In this document: one piece after another, positions 1-8,400 of the stretch
Position numbering within the stretch: the stretch's first letter is position 1
Layout: each line of letters starts with the position of its first letter
DNA from: UKL13-2 sp043756275
GTDB lineage: Bacteria > Pseudomonadota > Gammaproteobacteria > Burkholderiales > Usitatibacteraceae
Length of the DNA stretch: 13,177 bases
Reading direction: 5' to 3'
Assembly (NCBI GenBank): GCA_043756275.1
Contig: JAYURJ010000115.1
Location: 1 to 13,177, forward strand
Position numbers and translations under genes: made by a program
The notes under the pieces: generated by a model
Database searches by the model: none
What the model was told of the DNA's origin: nothing
What the model saw: only the letters and a program-made list of their open reading frames with translations

Positions 1-19
1 CTAGAGTTTATATTTTTTT
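1..19. repeat. Left inverted repeat flanking the MmeI-like gene
   Basis: The first 19 bases are the reverse complement of 2911-2929 with one mismatch (position 8), including a run of seven T that pairs with seven A at the 3' end of the methylase gene. The match may continue to the left, but the window ends there. The first 12 bases also match, in direct orientation and at 10 of 12 positions, the right end of the dyad element (from 2978). This suggests that a second copy of that element lies just outside the window. The rest of 1-93 holds no gene that I can support. Confidence 0.55.
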
Positions 20-93
20 ACGCATGCACCACTTGTGATGGCGAAACCGCTGCACCATCACGCATAATGCAAAAAACCCAATGCCTGCAATCG

Positions 94-2922
94 ATGCCAC
101 TCTCCTGGAACGAAATAAAAACCCGTGCGGTGTCCTTCTCCAAAAAATGGGAAGACGAATCGTCGGAGCGCGCTGAAGCGCAAAGTTTCTGGAATGATTT
201 CTTTGCCGTGTTCGGCATTGACCGTCGCCGCGTCGCCATATTTGAAAAGCAGGTCAAGCTTTCCCGCGTTGGCGAAAAAATCAAGCGTGGTCGCATTGAT
301 GCATTCTGGAAGGGCGTGCTGTTGATCGAGCACAAGAGCGCCGATCAGGATCTGGATCGCGCGTTCAAGCAGGCCACCGATTATTTCGAAGGCATCACTG
401 ATCGCGACCTGCCGCGCTTTATCCTCGTTTCCGATTTCGCACGCTTTCGCTTGTTCGATCTGGAAGCGGCTGACGGCGGCAACGGCGAAATCCATTTCAA
501 GCTGGCCGACTTGCACAAGCACATCAAGCGCTTCGGTTTTATCGCGGGCTACAAAGCGGTCGAAATCAAACCGCAGGATCCCGTCAACATCAAGGCGGCG
601 TTGCAAATGGGCAAACTGCACGACCAGCTCAAGGCTTCGGGTTTCACCGGCCATCCGCTGGAACTGTTGCTGGTGCGTGTGCTGTTTTGCCTGTTCGCCG
701 ACGACACCGGCATTTTCCTGCCCGCGCAGGCGTTCCGCGCGTGGGTGGACGAGCGTACCCGTGAGGACGGCACCGATCTGGGTTCGCAGTTGGCACTTTT
801 GTTTCAGGTGCTCAACACGCCCGACGACAAACGCGGCACCGCGCTGGACGATCAACTACGCGCTTTTCCGTATGTGAATGGCAAGCTGTTTGAAGAAACG
901 CTACCGATGGCGAGCTTCGACGCCAAAATGCGCGATACGCTGCTCGATTGTTGCGCGCTCGGCTGGGGCGCGATTTCGCCCGCGATCTTCGGTGCGCTGT
1001 TCCAAAGCATCATGGATGAAAAGGCGCGCCGCAATCTGGGGGCGCATTACACGTCCGAAGAAAATATCCTGAAGCTCATCAAGCCGCTGTTCCTCGATGA
1101 GTTGTGGGCCGAATTTGGCAAGGTAAAAAGCAACAAGAACAAACTGTTCGAGTTTCACAAAAAGCTGCGCGAGCTGACGTTTTTCGATCCCGCCTGCGGC
1201 TGTGGCAATTTTCTGGTCATCACTTATCGAGAATTACGTTTGCTGGAACTGGAAGTGCTGCGCGTGGTGCACGAAACCACGGGCTCGCGCTTCCTCGACA
1301 TTCATCAGGAGATCAAGCTCGATGTCGATCAGTTCTACGGCATCGAGATCGAAGAATTTCCTGCGCAGATCGCGCAAGTGGCGATGTGGCTGATCGACCA
1401 CCAGATGAACGTGAAAGTCGGCGAAGAATTTGGCATGTACTTCACGCGTATTCCGTTGAAGTCGTCGCCGCATGTGGTGAATGACAACGCACTGCGCATT
1501 AATTGGTCGAGCGTGTTGCCTCCAGAGCGTTGCAGCTTTTTGATGGGAAATCCGCCGTTTGCGGGTGCGATGGTGATGTCTCAAGCGCAGCATGACGAGA
1601 TGACTCACGTATTTGGTCAAACGAAAGGCGCAGGCGTGCTGGATTACGTGGGGGCATGGTATCTGCTGGCTGCCAAATATATTTCCGGTACGCAAGTAAG
1701 GTGCGCATTCGTATCGACAAACTCTGTGAGCCAAGGCGAGCAAGTCGGCATTCTCTGGTCGGAACTTTTACGGTACGGCATTTCAATCCACTTTGCCCAT
1801 CGCACATTCAAGTGGCAAAACGAGGCGCGCGGAGTCGCCGCAGTGCATTGCGTAATCATCGGGTTTGCAGCGTTCGACACAGACCGCAAAACTATCTTTG
1901 AATACGAAACGATTTCCGGGCAACCGCATCCGATCGCGTGTTCGCGAATAAATGCTTATTTGGTGGATGGGCCGGATGTACTTTTAGCGAACAAACCGAC
2001 ACCTATTTGCGCTGTCCCCGACATGGCATTCGGAAATATGCCACGCGATGACGGACAGTTACTTTTATCAGACGACGAAAAGCAAGAGTTTCTTCGTTTG
2101 GAACCTGGGGCACACAAGTTCGTTAAGCGGTTCATCAGTGCAAAGGAGTTCTTGAATAATGAGAAACGCTGGTGCCTGTGGTTGGTAAACGCGTTACCAA
2201 GTGAGTTGCGCGCGCTACCAGCGCTGATGGCACGAATACAGCATGTCAAAGAATTTCGGCTCGCCAGCAAAGCCGCTTCGACGAGAAAGTTTGCTGAGAC
2301 TCCGTCATTGTTCTGTCAAATTGCCCAACCTACAACTGACTACCTGCTAGTCCCTCGCCACTCATCGGAAAATCGCGCGTACATTCCTTTTGGCTTTTTC
2401 ACTCAGGAGGATGTTGTTGCGGACTCCTGCCTTTTCGTTGGTGGCGCTGATTTGTTTCACTTCGGCGTAATGAGTTCGACGATGCATATGTCTTGGGTTC
2501 GATGTACATGCGGTCGTCTGAAGAGCGATTTCCGCTATTCTAAAGACATCGTCTACAACAACTTCCCCTGGCCCGATTCGCCCACTGACGCACAAAAGCA
2601 AAAAATCGAATCTGCCGCACAAGCAGTGCTTGATGCACGTGCGGGGTTTATGTCGCCTTCGCCCTTGCCCTCACCCCAGCCCTCTCCCGCAAGCGGGAGA
2701 GGGAGCAGTCTTGCCGATCTCTACGACCCACTCACTATGCCGCCGGTGTTGGTGAAAGCGCATCAAAAACTCGACGCGGCTGTCGATGCCGCCTACGGAA
2801 AACGAACCTTCAAGAACGATGCAGAACGCGTCGCTTTCCTGTTTGAGCTTTATCAGAAATACACCAGCTTGCTGCCTTCTGATTCTGCAAAACCCAAACG
2901 GCGCATCACGAAAAAAATATAG
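94..2922 (+). CDS. MmeI-like type IIL restriction-modification enzyme (nuclease, N6-adenine methylase and recognition domain in one chain)
   Basis: A single-chain enzyme that would cleave DNA at a distance from its site and methylate one strand at adenine to protect the host. I prefer the ATG at 94 (942 aa; MmeI is about 919) over an in-frame ATG at 67, because family members begin with MxLSWNEIR-like residues; neither start has a clear Shine-Dalgarno. Numbered from 94, the nuclease motif D-X9-E-H-K is D69, E79, K81, close to D70/E80/K82 of MmeI. A helical linker follows, then GAHYTS near 316, methylase motif I DPACGCGNF from 365 and motif IV NPPF at 486-489, which indicates N6-adenine methylation. 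The target-recognition region lies roughly at 600-830, and a C-terminal helical part runs from LADLYDPLTMPP onward. A proline/serine-rich stretch (about 853-871) is encoded by an inserted palindromic repeat. The recognition region is about 50% G+C against about 62% near the N-terminus (hand counts), suggesting a mosaic. No separate methylase or specificity gene is adjacent. The target sequence cannot be read from the protein. All catalytic motifs look intact. Confidence 0.92.
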   Translation: MPLSWNEIKTRAVSFSKKWEDESSERAEAQSFWNDFFAVFGIDRRRVAIFEKQVKLSRVGEKIKRGRIDAFWKGVLLIEHKSADQDLDRAFKQATDYFEGITDRDLPRFILVSDFARFRLFDLEAADGGNGEIHFKLADLHKHIKRFGFIAGYKAVEIKPQDPVNIKAALQMGKLHDQLKASGFTGHPLELLLVRVLFCLFADDTGIFLPAQAFRAWVDERTREDGTDLGSQLALLFQVLNTPDDKRGTALDDQLRAFPYVNGKLFEETLPMASFDAKMRDTLLDCCALGWGAISPAIFGALFQSIMDEKARRNLGAHYTSEENILKLIKPLFLDELWAEFGKVKSNKNKLFEFHKKLRELTFFDPACGCGNFLVITYRELRLLELEVLRVVHETTGSRFLDIHQEIKLDVDQFYGIEIEEFPAQIAQVAMWLIDHQMNVKVGEEFGMYFTRIPLKSSPHVVNDNALRINWSSVLPPERCSFLMGNPPFAGAMVMSQAQHDEMTHVFGQTKGAGVLDYVGAWYLLAAKYISGTQVRCAFVSTNSVSQGEQVGILWSELLRYGISIHFAHRTFKWQNEARGVAAVHCVIIGFAAFDTDRKTIFEYETISGQPHPIACSRINAYLVDGPDVLLANKPTPICAVPDMAFGNMPRDDGQLLLSDDEKQEFLRLEPGAHKFVKRFISAKEFLNNEKRWCLWLVNALPSELRALPALMARIQHVKEFRLASKAASTRKFAETPSLFCQIAQPTTDYLLVPRHSSENRAYIPFGFFTQEDVVADSCLFVGGADLFHFGVMSSTMHMSWVRCTCGRLKSDFRYSKDIVYNNFPWPDSPTDAQKQKIESAAQAVLDARAGFMSPSPLPSPQPSPASGRGSSLADLYDPLTMPPVLVKAHQKLDAAVDAAYGKRTFKNDAERVAFLFELYQKYTSLLPSDSAKPKRRITKKI
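2661..2705. repeat. Palindromic repeat inserted in frame in the MmeI-like gene
   Basis: A perfect 11-bp inverted repeat (2680-2690 with 2693-2703, two bases between) is preceded by a C-rich flank reading CCCTCACCCCAGCC. This CTCTCCCGCAAGCGGGAGAG type of element is a common intergenic repeat in beta- and gammaproteobacteria (recalled, not searched). Here it is read through without a stop and adds the peptide SPLPSPQPSPASGRGS between the helical segment ending in DARAG and the family segment SLADLYDPLTMPP. It probably forms a surface loop that the enzyme tolerates. Confidence 0.75.
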
Positions 2923-2989
2923 ACTCTAGCACTGGAGCGGGTTTTCAGGCATTTTGTGCCTGTGATCCGCACCAGTGCTATAGTTTATG
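2918..2989. repeat. Long dyad element with nested hairpin between the MmeI-like gene and imuA
   Basis: Outer arms at 2918-2940 and 2967-2989 pair at 19 of 23 positions; the central 14 bp (2927-2940 with 2967-2980) have only one mismatch. Inside is a second perfect hairpin, CAGGCA (2946-2951) with TGCCTG (2957-2962) around a TTTTG loop. The stop codon of the methylase gene lies inside the left arm. The element could act as a terminator that separates this gene from the SOS operon, although there is no classic T tract after it, or it could be a dispersed or mobile palindromic element. Confidence 0.65.
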
Positions 2990-3034
2990 CATTATTCGCA
3001 GGCATAGCATCTTGCGCTTGCCAAAAGCCTGAAA

Positions 3035-3050
3035 CTGTATGAATATACAG
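3035..3050 (+). promoter_or_regulatory. LexA (SOS) box upstream of imuA
   Basis: The 16-bp sequence CTGTATGAATATACAG matches the beta/gammaproteobacterial LexA consensus CTGT-N8-ACAG exactly, with an AT-rich centre. It ends 2 nt before the imuA ATG at 3053, and its position in front of imuA-imuB-dnaE2 agrees with known LexA control of this operon. I could not assign a convincing -35/-10 pair. TTGCCA at 3018-3023 with GAATAT at 3041-3046 (17-nt spacer) is only a weak candidate. Confidence 0.9.
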
Positions 3051-3052
3051 CC

Positions 3053-3937
3053 ATGGAATCATTATTTTCAGCCGCTGTCACGGCACCGCTTGCGCATGTA
3101 CCTGCATCTGCGCCTGCATCTGCGCCTACTTTTTCGCATCCCCGCGTTTTTCGCATGGGGGATTTTCACCAAGGCGGCATGGCCGTTAGTGGTGAGGAGA
3201 TTCACAGCGGATTCGATGCGCTCGATTGCGAACTGGTTGGTCGCGGTTGGGCCAAGCCGGGGCTTACTGAAATTCTTTGCAATCACATCGGCATCGGTGA
3301 GCTTTCGCTGCTGATGAAGGGGCTCGGTTCTGCCACGAACGCGCCCAGCCCCGGTGAAGCAACGCATTTGCTGTGGATAGTGCCGCACGCACATGCAAAC
3401 ACGCAGTCGTGGATTCCATATGCGCCGGCACTGGCTGAGTGCGGCATCAATCTGGATCATCTGGCCATTGTGCGCACCAACAGCACCGACGATGCGCTAT
3501 GGGTGGCCGAGCAGGGATTGAAAAGCGGTGCGTGTCGTGCGGTGCTGTTGCGAATGAATGAGGCCTGGTGTAATCCGCTTTCACTGCGCCGTTTGCATCA
3601 GGCCGCCATGGCCGGCAACAGCATCTTGTGGCTGATGCGTCCGCTTGAAGCCGCCAGTTCCCCCTCGCCCGCTGGCACACGGATTGTGTTGCAGCCGGAG
3701 GATTCGGGGGTGCTGCGTCTGGATTTGCAAAAGCGCCGCGGACTGCCGGCGGGAAAATCGATTCGGCTTGTCACCCGAACACTTGCGTGTCTCGCCCGCG
3801 AGCCGCGATTCGTGCGTGCGCCTGCGAATAAAAAATCGACCGGCTGGCTTGAGCAGATTTTGGAGAACAATGTATCGAGCGCCACAGAGAGTTCAGCAAA
3901 CATTCGCCGACGCTCCTTCACGCGCGACCGCGGGTAA
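3053..3937 (+). CDS. imuA: ImuA, SOS translesion synthesis accessory protein (RecA-like)
   Basis: First gene of the imuA-imuB-dnaE2 mutasome cassette. ImuA has a RecA-like fold and is required with ImuB for DnaE2-dependent lesion bypass and induced mutagenesis; relatives are sometimes annotated as SulA-like. The 294-aa product has the family segment SGFDALDCELVGRGWAKPGLTEIL at about 52-75. In the following stretch (about 78-85, NHIGIGEL) the Walker A lysine of RecA is replaced by glutamate, as expected for a protein not relying on a normal P-loop. The N-terminus is Ala/Pro-rich because of a small tandem repeat. The ATG at 3053 is the natural start for the family, but no Shine-Dalgarno precedes it; the LexA box occupies that position. 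imuB begins 10 nt after the stop, so the genes are probably co-transcribed. Confidence 0.88.
   Translation: MESLFSAAVTAPLAHVPASAPASAPTFSHPRVFRMGDFHQGGMAVSGEEIHSGFDALDCELVGRGWAKPGLTEILCNHIGIGELSLLMKGLGSATNAPSPGEATHLLWIVPHAHANTQSWIPYAPALAECGINLDHLAIVRTNSTDDALWVAEQGLKSGACRAVLLRMNEAWCNPLSLRRLHQAAMAGNSILWLMRPLEAASSPSPAGTRIVLQPEDSGVLRLDLQKRRGLPAGKSIRLVTRTLACLAREPRFVRAPANKKSTGWLEQILENNVSSATESSANIRRRSFTRDRG
3101..3124 (+). repeat. 12-bp tandem duplication in imuA
   Basis: CCTGCATCTGCG occurs twice in succession and encodes PASAPASA in the poorly conserved N-terminal part of ImuA. The reading frame is preserved. It is probably a replication-slippage product without functional weight. Confidence 0.7.
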
Positions 3938-3947
3938 GTGATGGTCG

Positions 3948-5423
3948 ATGATGCTGTGGATTGCTGTTTACCTGCCCAAGTTGTCCCTGCAAGCGCATGC
4001 GCGCGGCGCGCTGGGCCACATGCAGGATGTGCCGTTGGTGATCAGCGATGGTGTATCGTCGCGCCCGCACGTGCATGCCGCCAACGCCTGCGCACATGAG
4101 GCTGGCATCACCGAGTTAATGCCGGTGGCCGCTGCTCAGGCGCGCGCCGCTACAGTGCTGGTGGTGCCGCGCGAAACGGCAAAAGAGCAAGAAACGTTGC
4201 GTGAGATTGCCACCTGGCTTTCACAATTCTCACCCATGGTTTGTGCGGAAAAATCGGGTGCGTCGCTGGAAGTTTCGGCCACGCTGCGTTTGTTCGGCGG
4301 CATCGGCGCGCTCGCCAACCGTATTCGTGGCGGCATCATTAAGCTCAGGCTGCATGGAATCATCGGCATCGCCCCCACGCCGCTGGCAGCCTATCTGCTG
4401 GCACGCGCTTCTCATGTCATGACAGGTATTCGCATGTGCCGCGAGCCTCAGCAATTGCAGGAACGACTGGCCGATATTCCGCTGGCGCTGTTCGATTGGC
4501 CGCACGATATTGTGCAGCCGCTGGGGGCCTTGGGACTGGTGCGTGTGAAGGATTTATTGTCGCAGCCGCGCTCCGGTCTGCGGCGGCGTTTCGGCGATCA
4601 GGTACTGACTGATCTGGATCACGCACTCGGCAAATCGGCCGACCCGCGCGAGCCGCATCGGGTGCCGGAAAATTTTTCCAGCCACACCGATCTGTTGTTC
4701 GACATCATCGATGCTGAGCGGCTTTTTATTCCAATCAATATGCTGCTGAACCAACTGGAAGGTTTCCTGCGCGCACGAGGAAGTGCGGCCAATGAAATTG
4801 TGTTGGATTTGAAGCACAGCAATCGACTAAAAACGTGCCATGAATTCGGCTCGCGCCATCCACTGCGTAATGCACAGGACTGGCAGCGATTGATACGAGA
4901 ACGCCTGACTGCGAGTCCGTTTCCGGAGGCGGTCGTGGCGCTGAAACTTTCCGCAGTGCGTTTGGTTGCCTTTCAGGAGTTCAACGAAAGCTGGCTGCCC
5001 ACGACGGACGCGCATCTTGAGAAATGGCAATCACTGATCGAGCGCGTGGCCTCCAGACTCGGGGATAAAGGCGTTTTCAGCATCAGCGAAAGCAGCGACC
5101 ATCGTCCGGAATATGCGTGGCAGGCCGACAGCGACCGCAGCGTAAAAAAGGCCGCACGCCCGACACAGGATTATCAACGCAAACCGCGACCGTTAGTGCT
5201 GCTGACCGAGCCGCGTGTACTGGTGACGATCAGTGGCGCACCGCAACATCATGGCGCCCTGGCGCTATTGGCCGGCCCCGAGCGCATCGATACCGGCTGG
5301 TGGGATGGCCGCACGGTGGCGCGTGATTATTTTGTTGCTAAAAATCCTCAGAAAGAAATCTGCTGGATTTTTCGTGATTATCGGCATGGCAAGAAATGGT
5401 ATTTGCATGGGTATTTTTCGTGA
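3948..5423 (+). CDS. imuB: ImuB, catalytically inactive Y-family polymerase homologue
   Basis: ImuB is the hub of the SOS mutasome: it binds ImuA, DnaE2 and, in studied bacteria, the beta clamp, but does not polymerise DNA. The 491-aa product starts MMLWIAVYLPKLSL, where active Y-family enzymes carry the first metal-binding aspartate; none is present. The segment matching the second catalytic site reads SGASLEVSATLRLFGG (about 103-118), without the usual Asp-Glu pair. The C-terminal ImuB region is well kept: SRLGDKGVF (369-377), DHRPEYAWQ (384-392), GPERIDTGWWDG (443-454), ARDYFVA (458-464) and WYLHGYF near the end. I did not find a clear QxxLF-type clamp motif in the place where many homologues have one. 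The start could be the second ATG at 3951. dnaE2 follows after 9 nt. Confidence 0.9.
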   Translation: MMLWIAVYLPKLSLQAHARGALGHMQDVPLVISDGVSSRPHVHAANACAHEAGITELMPVAAAQARAATVLVVPRETAKEQETLREIATWLSQFSPMVCAEKSGASLEVSATLRLFGGIGALANRIRGGIIKLRLHGIIGIAPTPLAAYLLARASHVMTGIRMCREPQQLQERLADIPLALFDWPHDIVQPLGALGLVRVKDLLSQPRSGLRRRFGDQVLTDLDHALGKSADPREPHRVPENFSSHTDLLFDIIDAERLFIPINMLLNQLEGFLRARGSAANEIVLDLKHSNRLKTCHEFGSRHPLRNAQDWQRLIRERLTASPFPEAVVALKLSAVRLVAFQEFNESWLPTTDAHLEKWQSLIERVASRLGDKGVFSISESSDHRPEYAWQADSDRSVKKAARPTQDYQRKPRPLVLLTEPRVLVTISGAPQHHGALALLAGPERIDTGWWDGRTVARDYFVAKNPQKEICWIFRDYRHGKKWYLHGYFS

Positions 5424-5432
5424 GACTGCCGT

Positions 5433-8400
5433 ATGAAATTATCCTGCGCCGTCCTCCATTGCCTTTCCAACTTCAGCTTCCTGCGCGGCGCTTCGCATGC
5501 CGAAGTGCTGGTCGCACGTGCGGCAAAGCTGGGCTATACGGCCATTGCGATCACCGATGAATGTTCGCTCTCGGGCGTGGTGCGCGCCCATGTGGAAGCA
5601 AAAGAACACAAGATCAAGCTGATCGTCGGCGCCGAGTTTGCGGTGCACGACGCACCGGCAATAGACCGCCTGATCCTGCTGGCAAAAAGCCGCATCGGGT
5701 ATGGCGATCTTTGCGAACTCATCACGCTGGCGCGTTCACGTTCGCGCAAAGGCGAATATCAGTTGTTCATTGGCGACCTCGTGAGCGTGACTGATTGCAT
5801 CGCGATCATCGTCCCGCATACGCGGCATGTTGATGCACAGACTCATAGTGCCGCCATCGCAAAACACTTTGCTGCAACCTGTTGGCTGGGCGTGGCGCTC
5901 AGTTATGGGCCAGACGATGAGGGCAAATTTGCGGCACTGGAAGCACTTGCCAACACCTGCAATCTGCCACTGACCGCATGTGACCACATTCAGTTTGCCC
6001 GGCGCGAAGATAAGGCGCTTCAGGATGTATTGACCGCAGTGCGCCTCAAGAAGCCGGTTGCCGAATTGGGCACGGCGCTTAACGCCCATGCCGAAAACCA
6101 CTTGAAGCCGATCAGCCATCTTGCGCGCCGCTACTCGCCGGCAATGATCACCCAGACCCTCGTCATTGCTGCGCAGTGCAAGTTCTCGCTCGATGAACTT
6201 CGCTACGAATATCCGCGTGAAGTTGTTCCCGATGGTGAAACGCCAGCGGCTTATTTGCGAAGGCTCACAATGCAGGGTGGCAAGCGACGCTACCCGCAAG
6301 GCATACCGGACAAAGTGTGCGCCCTCATCGAGCATGAGCTGTCGATCATTGCCGATTTGCAATACGAGCCCTATTTTTTGACAATTTATGACATCGTTAA
6401 ATTTGCACAGGATGAAAAAATTCTATGTCAGGGACGCGGGTCGGCGGCTAATTCTGCCGTTTGCTATTGCCTGGGCATTACCGAGGTAAATCCTGAACAT
6501 ATGCAGTTACTGTTTGAGCGCTTCATGTCGCGTGAGCGCAACGAGCCACCGGATATCGATGTCGATTTTGAACACGAGCGTCGCGAAGAGGTGATGCAGT
6601 ACATCTATAAAAAATATGGGCGGGACCGTACTGCGCTGACGGCTGCGGTCTCGACTTATCGACCCAAAGGTGCGATACGCGATGTCGGTAAGGCGCTGGG
6701 GATGACGCTATCGCAGGTGGATGCCTTATCCAAAACGATTGTCTGGTGGGATGGCAGTACTGTTGCACCAGAGCGGTTGATTGAGGCGGGATTTGATCCC
6801 GAAGCGCCGCGCATGCAAGCGCTGATGCTGCTGACTGAGACATTGATCAGTTTCCCGCGTCACTTGTCCCAACATTCCGGCGGCTTCGTCATCGCGCGCG
6901 ACAAATTGACGAGATTGGTGCCAATTGAAAATGCGGCCATGCCGGACCGCACTGTGATCCAGTGGGACAAGGATGACCTCGATGCACTGGGATTGTTGAA
7001 GGTGGATGTGCTGGCGCTGGGCATGCTGACGGCGATCAGGAAAACATTGGACATCATCAGTCAGTGGCGCGGTGAGCTGATGACCATGCAGGATGTTCCC
7101 CGCGAGGATGCGGCCACCTACCAGATGATCCAGCGTGCCGACACCATCGGCGTATTTCAGATCGAGTCGCGCGCACAGATGAGCATGCTGCCCCGGTTGA
7201 AGCCTGAAAATTATTACGATCTGGTCATCGAAGTAGCCATCGTCCGACCGGGCCCGATTCAGGGCGGCATGGTGCATCCTTACTTAAAGCGCCGCAATGG
7301 CGAAGAGGCGGTAATTTATCCGAGCATGGCGGTGGAGATGGTGCTCAAACGCACACTCGGCGTGCCGATTTTTCAGGAGCAGGTGATGCAATTGGCGATG
7401 GTGGCCGCCAGTTTTACGGCTGGTGAAGCCGATAAATTACGACGCGCCATGGCCGCATGGAAACGTAAAGGCGGCCTCGATAAATTTCGCGATAAGCTGA
7501 TCAATGGCATGCTTGCCAATGGCTATAAAGAAGAATTTGCCGAGCGACTCTACAGGCAGATGCAGGGTTTCGGCGAATACGGATTTCCGGAATCGCACGC
7601 GGCCAGTTTCGCACTGTTGGTTTACATTTCCTGCTGGCTTAAATGTCATCACCCCGCTGCGTTTACGTGCGGCTTGCTTAACTCGCAGCCGCTGGGGTTT
7701 TATTCCCCCGCGCAGTTGGTACAAGACGCGCAGCGTCATGGCGTGATAGTGCTGCCGCTTGACGTAATGATCAGCGAACAAAACTGTGTGCTGGCAGGCC
7801 AATTGGAAAATCCGCAGATTCGTCTGGGCCTGAGAATGGTTAGCCAGTTAGGAATAACATCGGCAGAACGTATTGTCGCCGCGCGCGCAGAAGCCACCTT
7901 CATCGATATCGCCGATCTGCAACGACGTGCCGAATTATCGCAACGGGAAATCGAGGCTCTTGCTTCCGCCGATGCGTTCCACACATTGGTCGGTAATCGT
8001 CGAAAAGCGCTGTGGGAAGCGCTTGGTCTGGAACGCGATACCAAACTTTTCGCGGCCCCAAACGACACAACTGTCGCCACGTTACGCGTGCCCACCGAAG
8101 CCGACAACATCTTCGCTGACTTTGCGAGTGTTGGATTAAGTCTGCGCCGTCACCCACTGGCGTTGTTGCGCCCGGCACTTGCCGCGCAACGCATCCGCAG
8201 TGCTGAAGAGGTGAAGAACGCCCGTCACGGCCAACTGATTCGCACCACCGGTCTGGTTACCTGTCGTCAACGCCCAGGAACTGCCAAAGGCACCACTTTT
8301 GTCACCCTCGAAGATGAGACCGGCTACGTGAACGTGGTGGTATGGTCGCATCTGGCCGACCGGCAAAGAAATCCGCTAGTGCTGGCGCGGCTACTGTGCG

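Noticed and set aside
58..855. A 265-codon minus-strand frame over the start of the MmeI-like gene
   Set aside because: The + strand frame here encodes the conserved nuclease domain with D-X9-ExK; the antisense product shows no family features.
2960..2975. CTGT-N8-CCAG, resembling a second LexA box
   Set aside because: It has one mismatch in the second half-site and lies within the dyad element, whose own symmetry explains the bases. The exact box at 3035-3050 is sufficient.
2979..2984. TATAGT as a -10 hexamer for the imuA operon
   Set aside because: Good hexamer, but the only -35-like sequence (TTGTGC, 19 nt upstream) is poor and lies in the inner hairpin. It would also place the LexA box far downstream of the transcription start.
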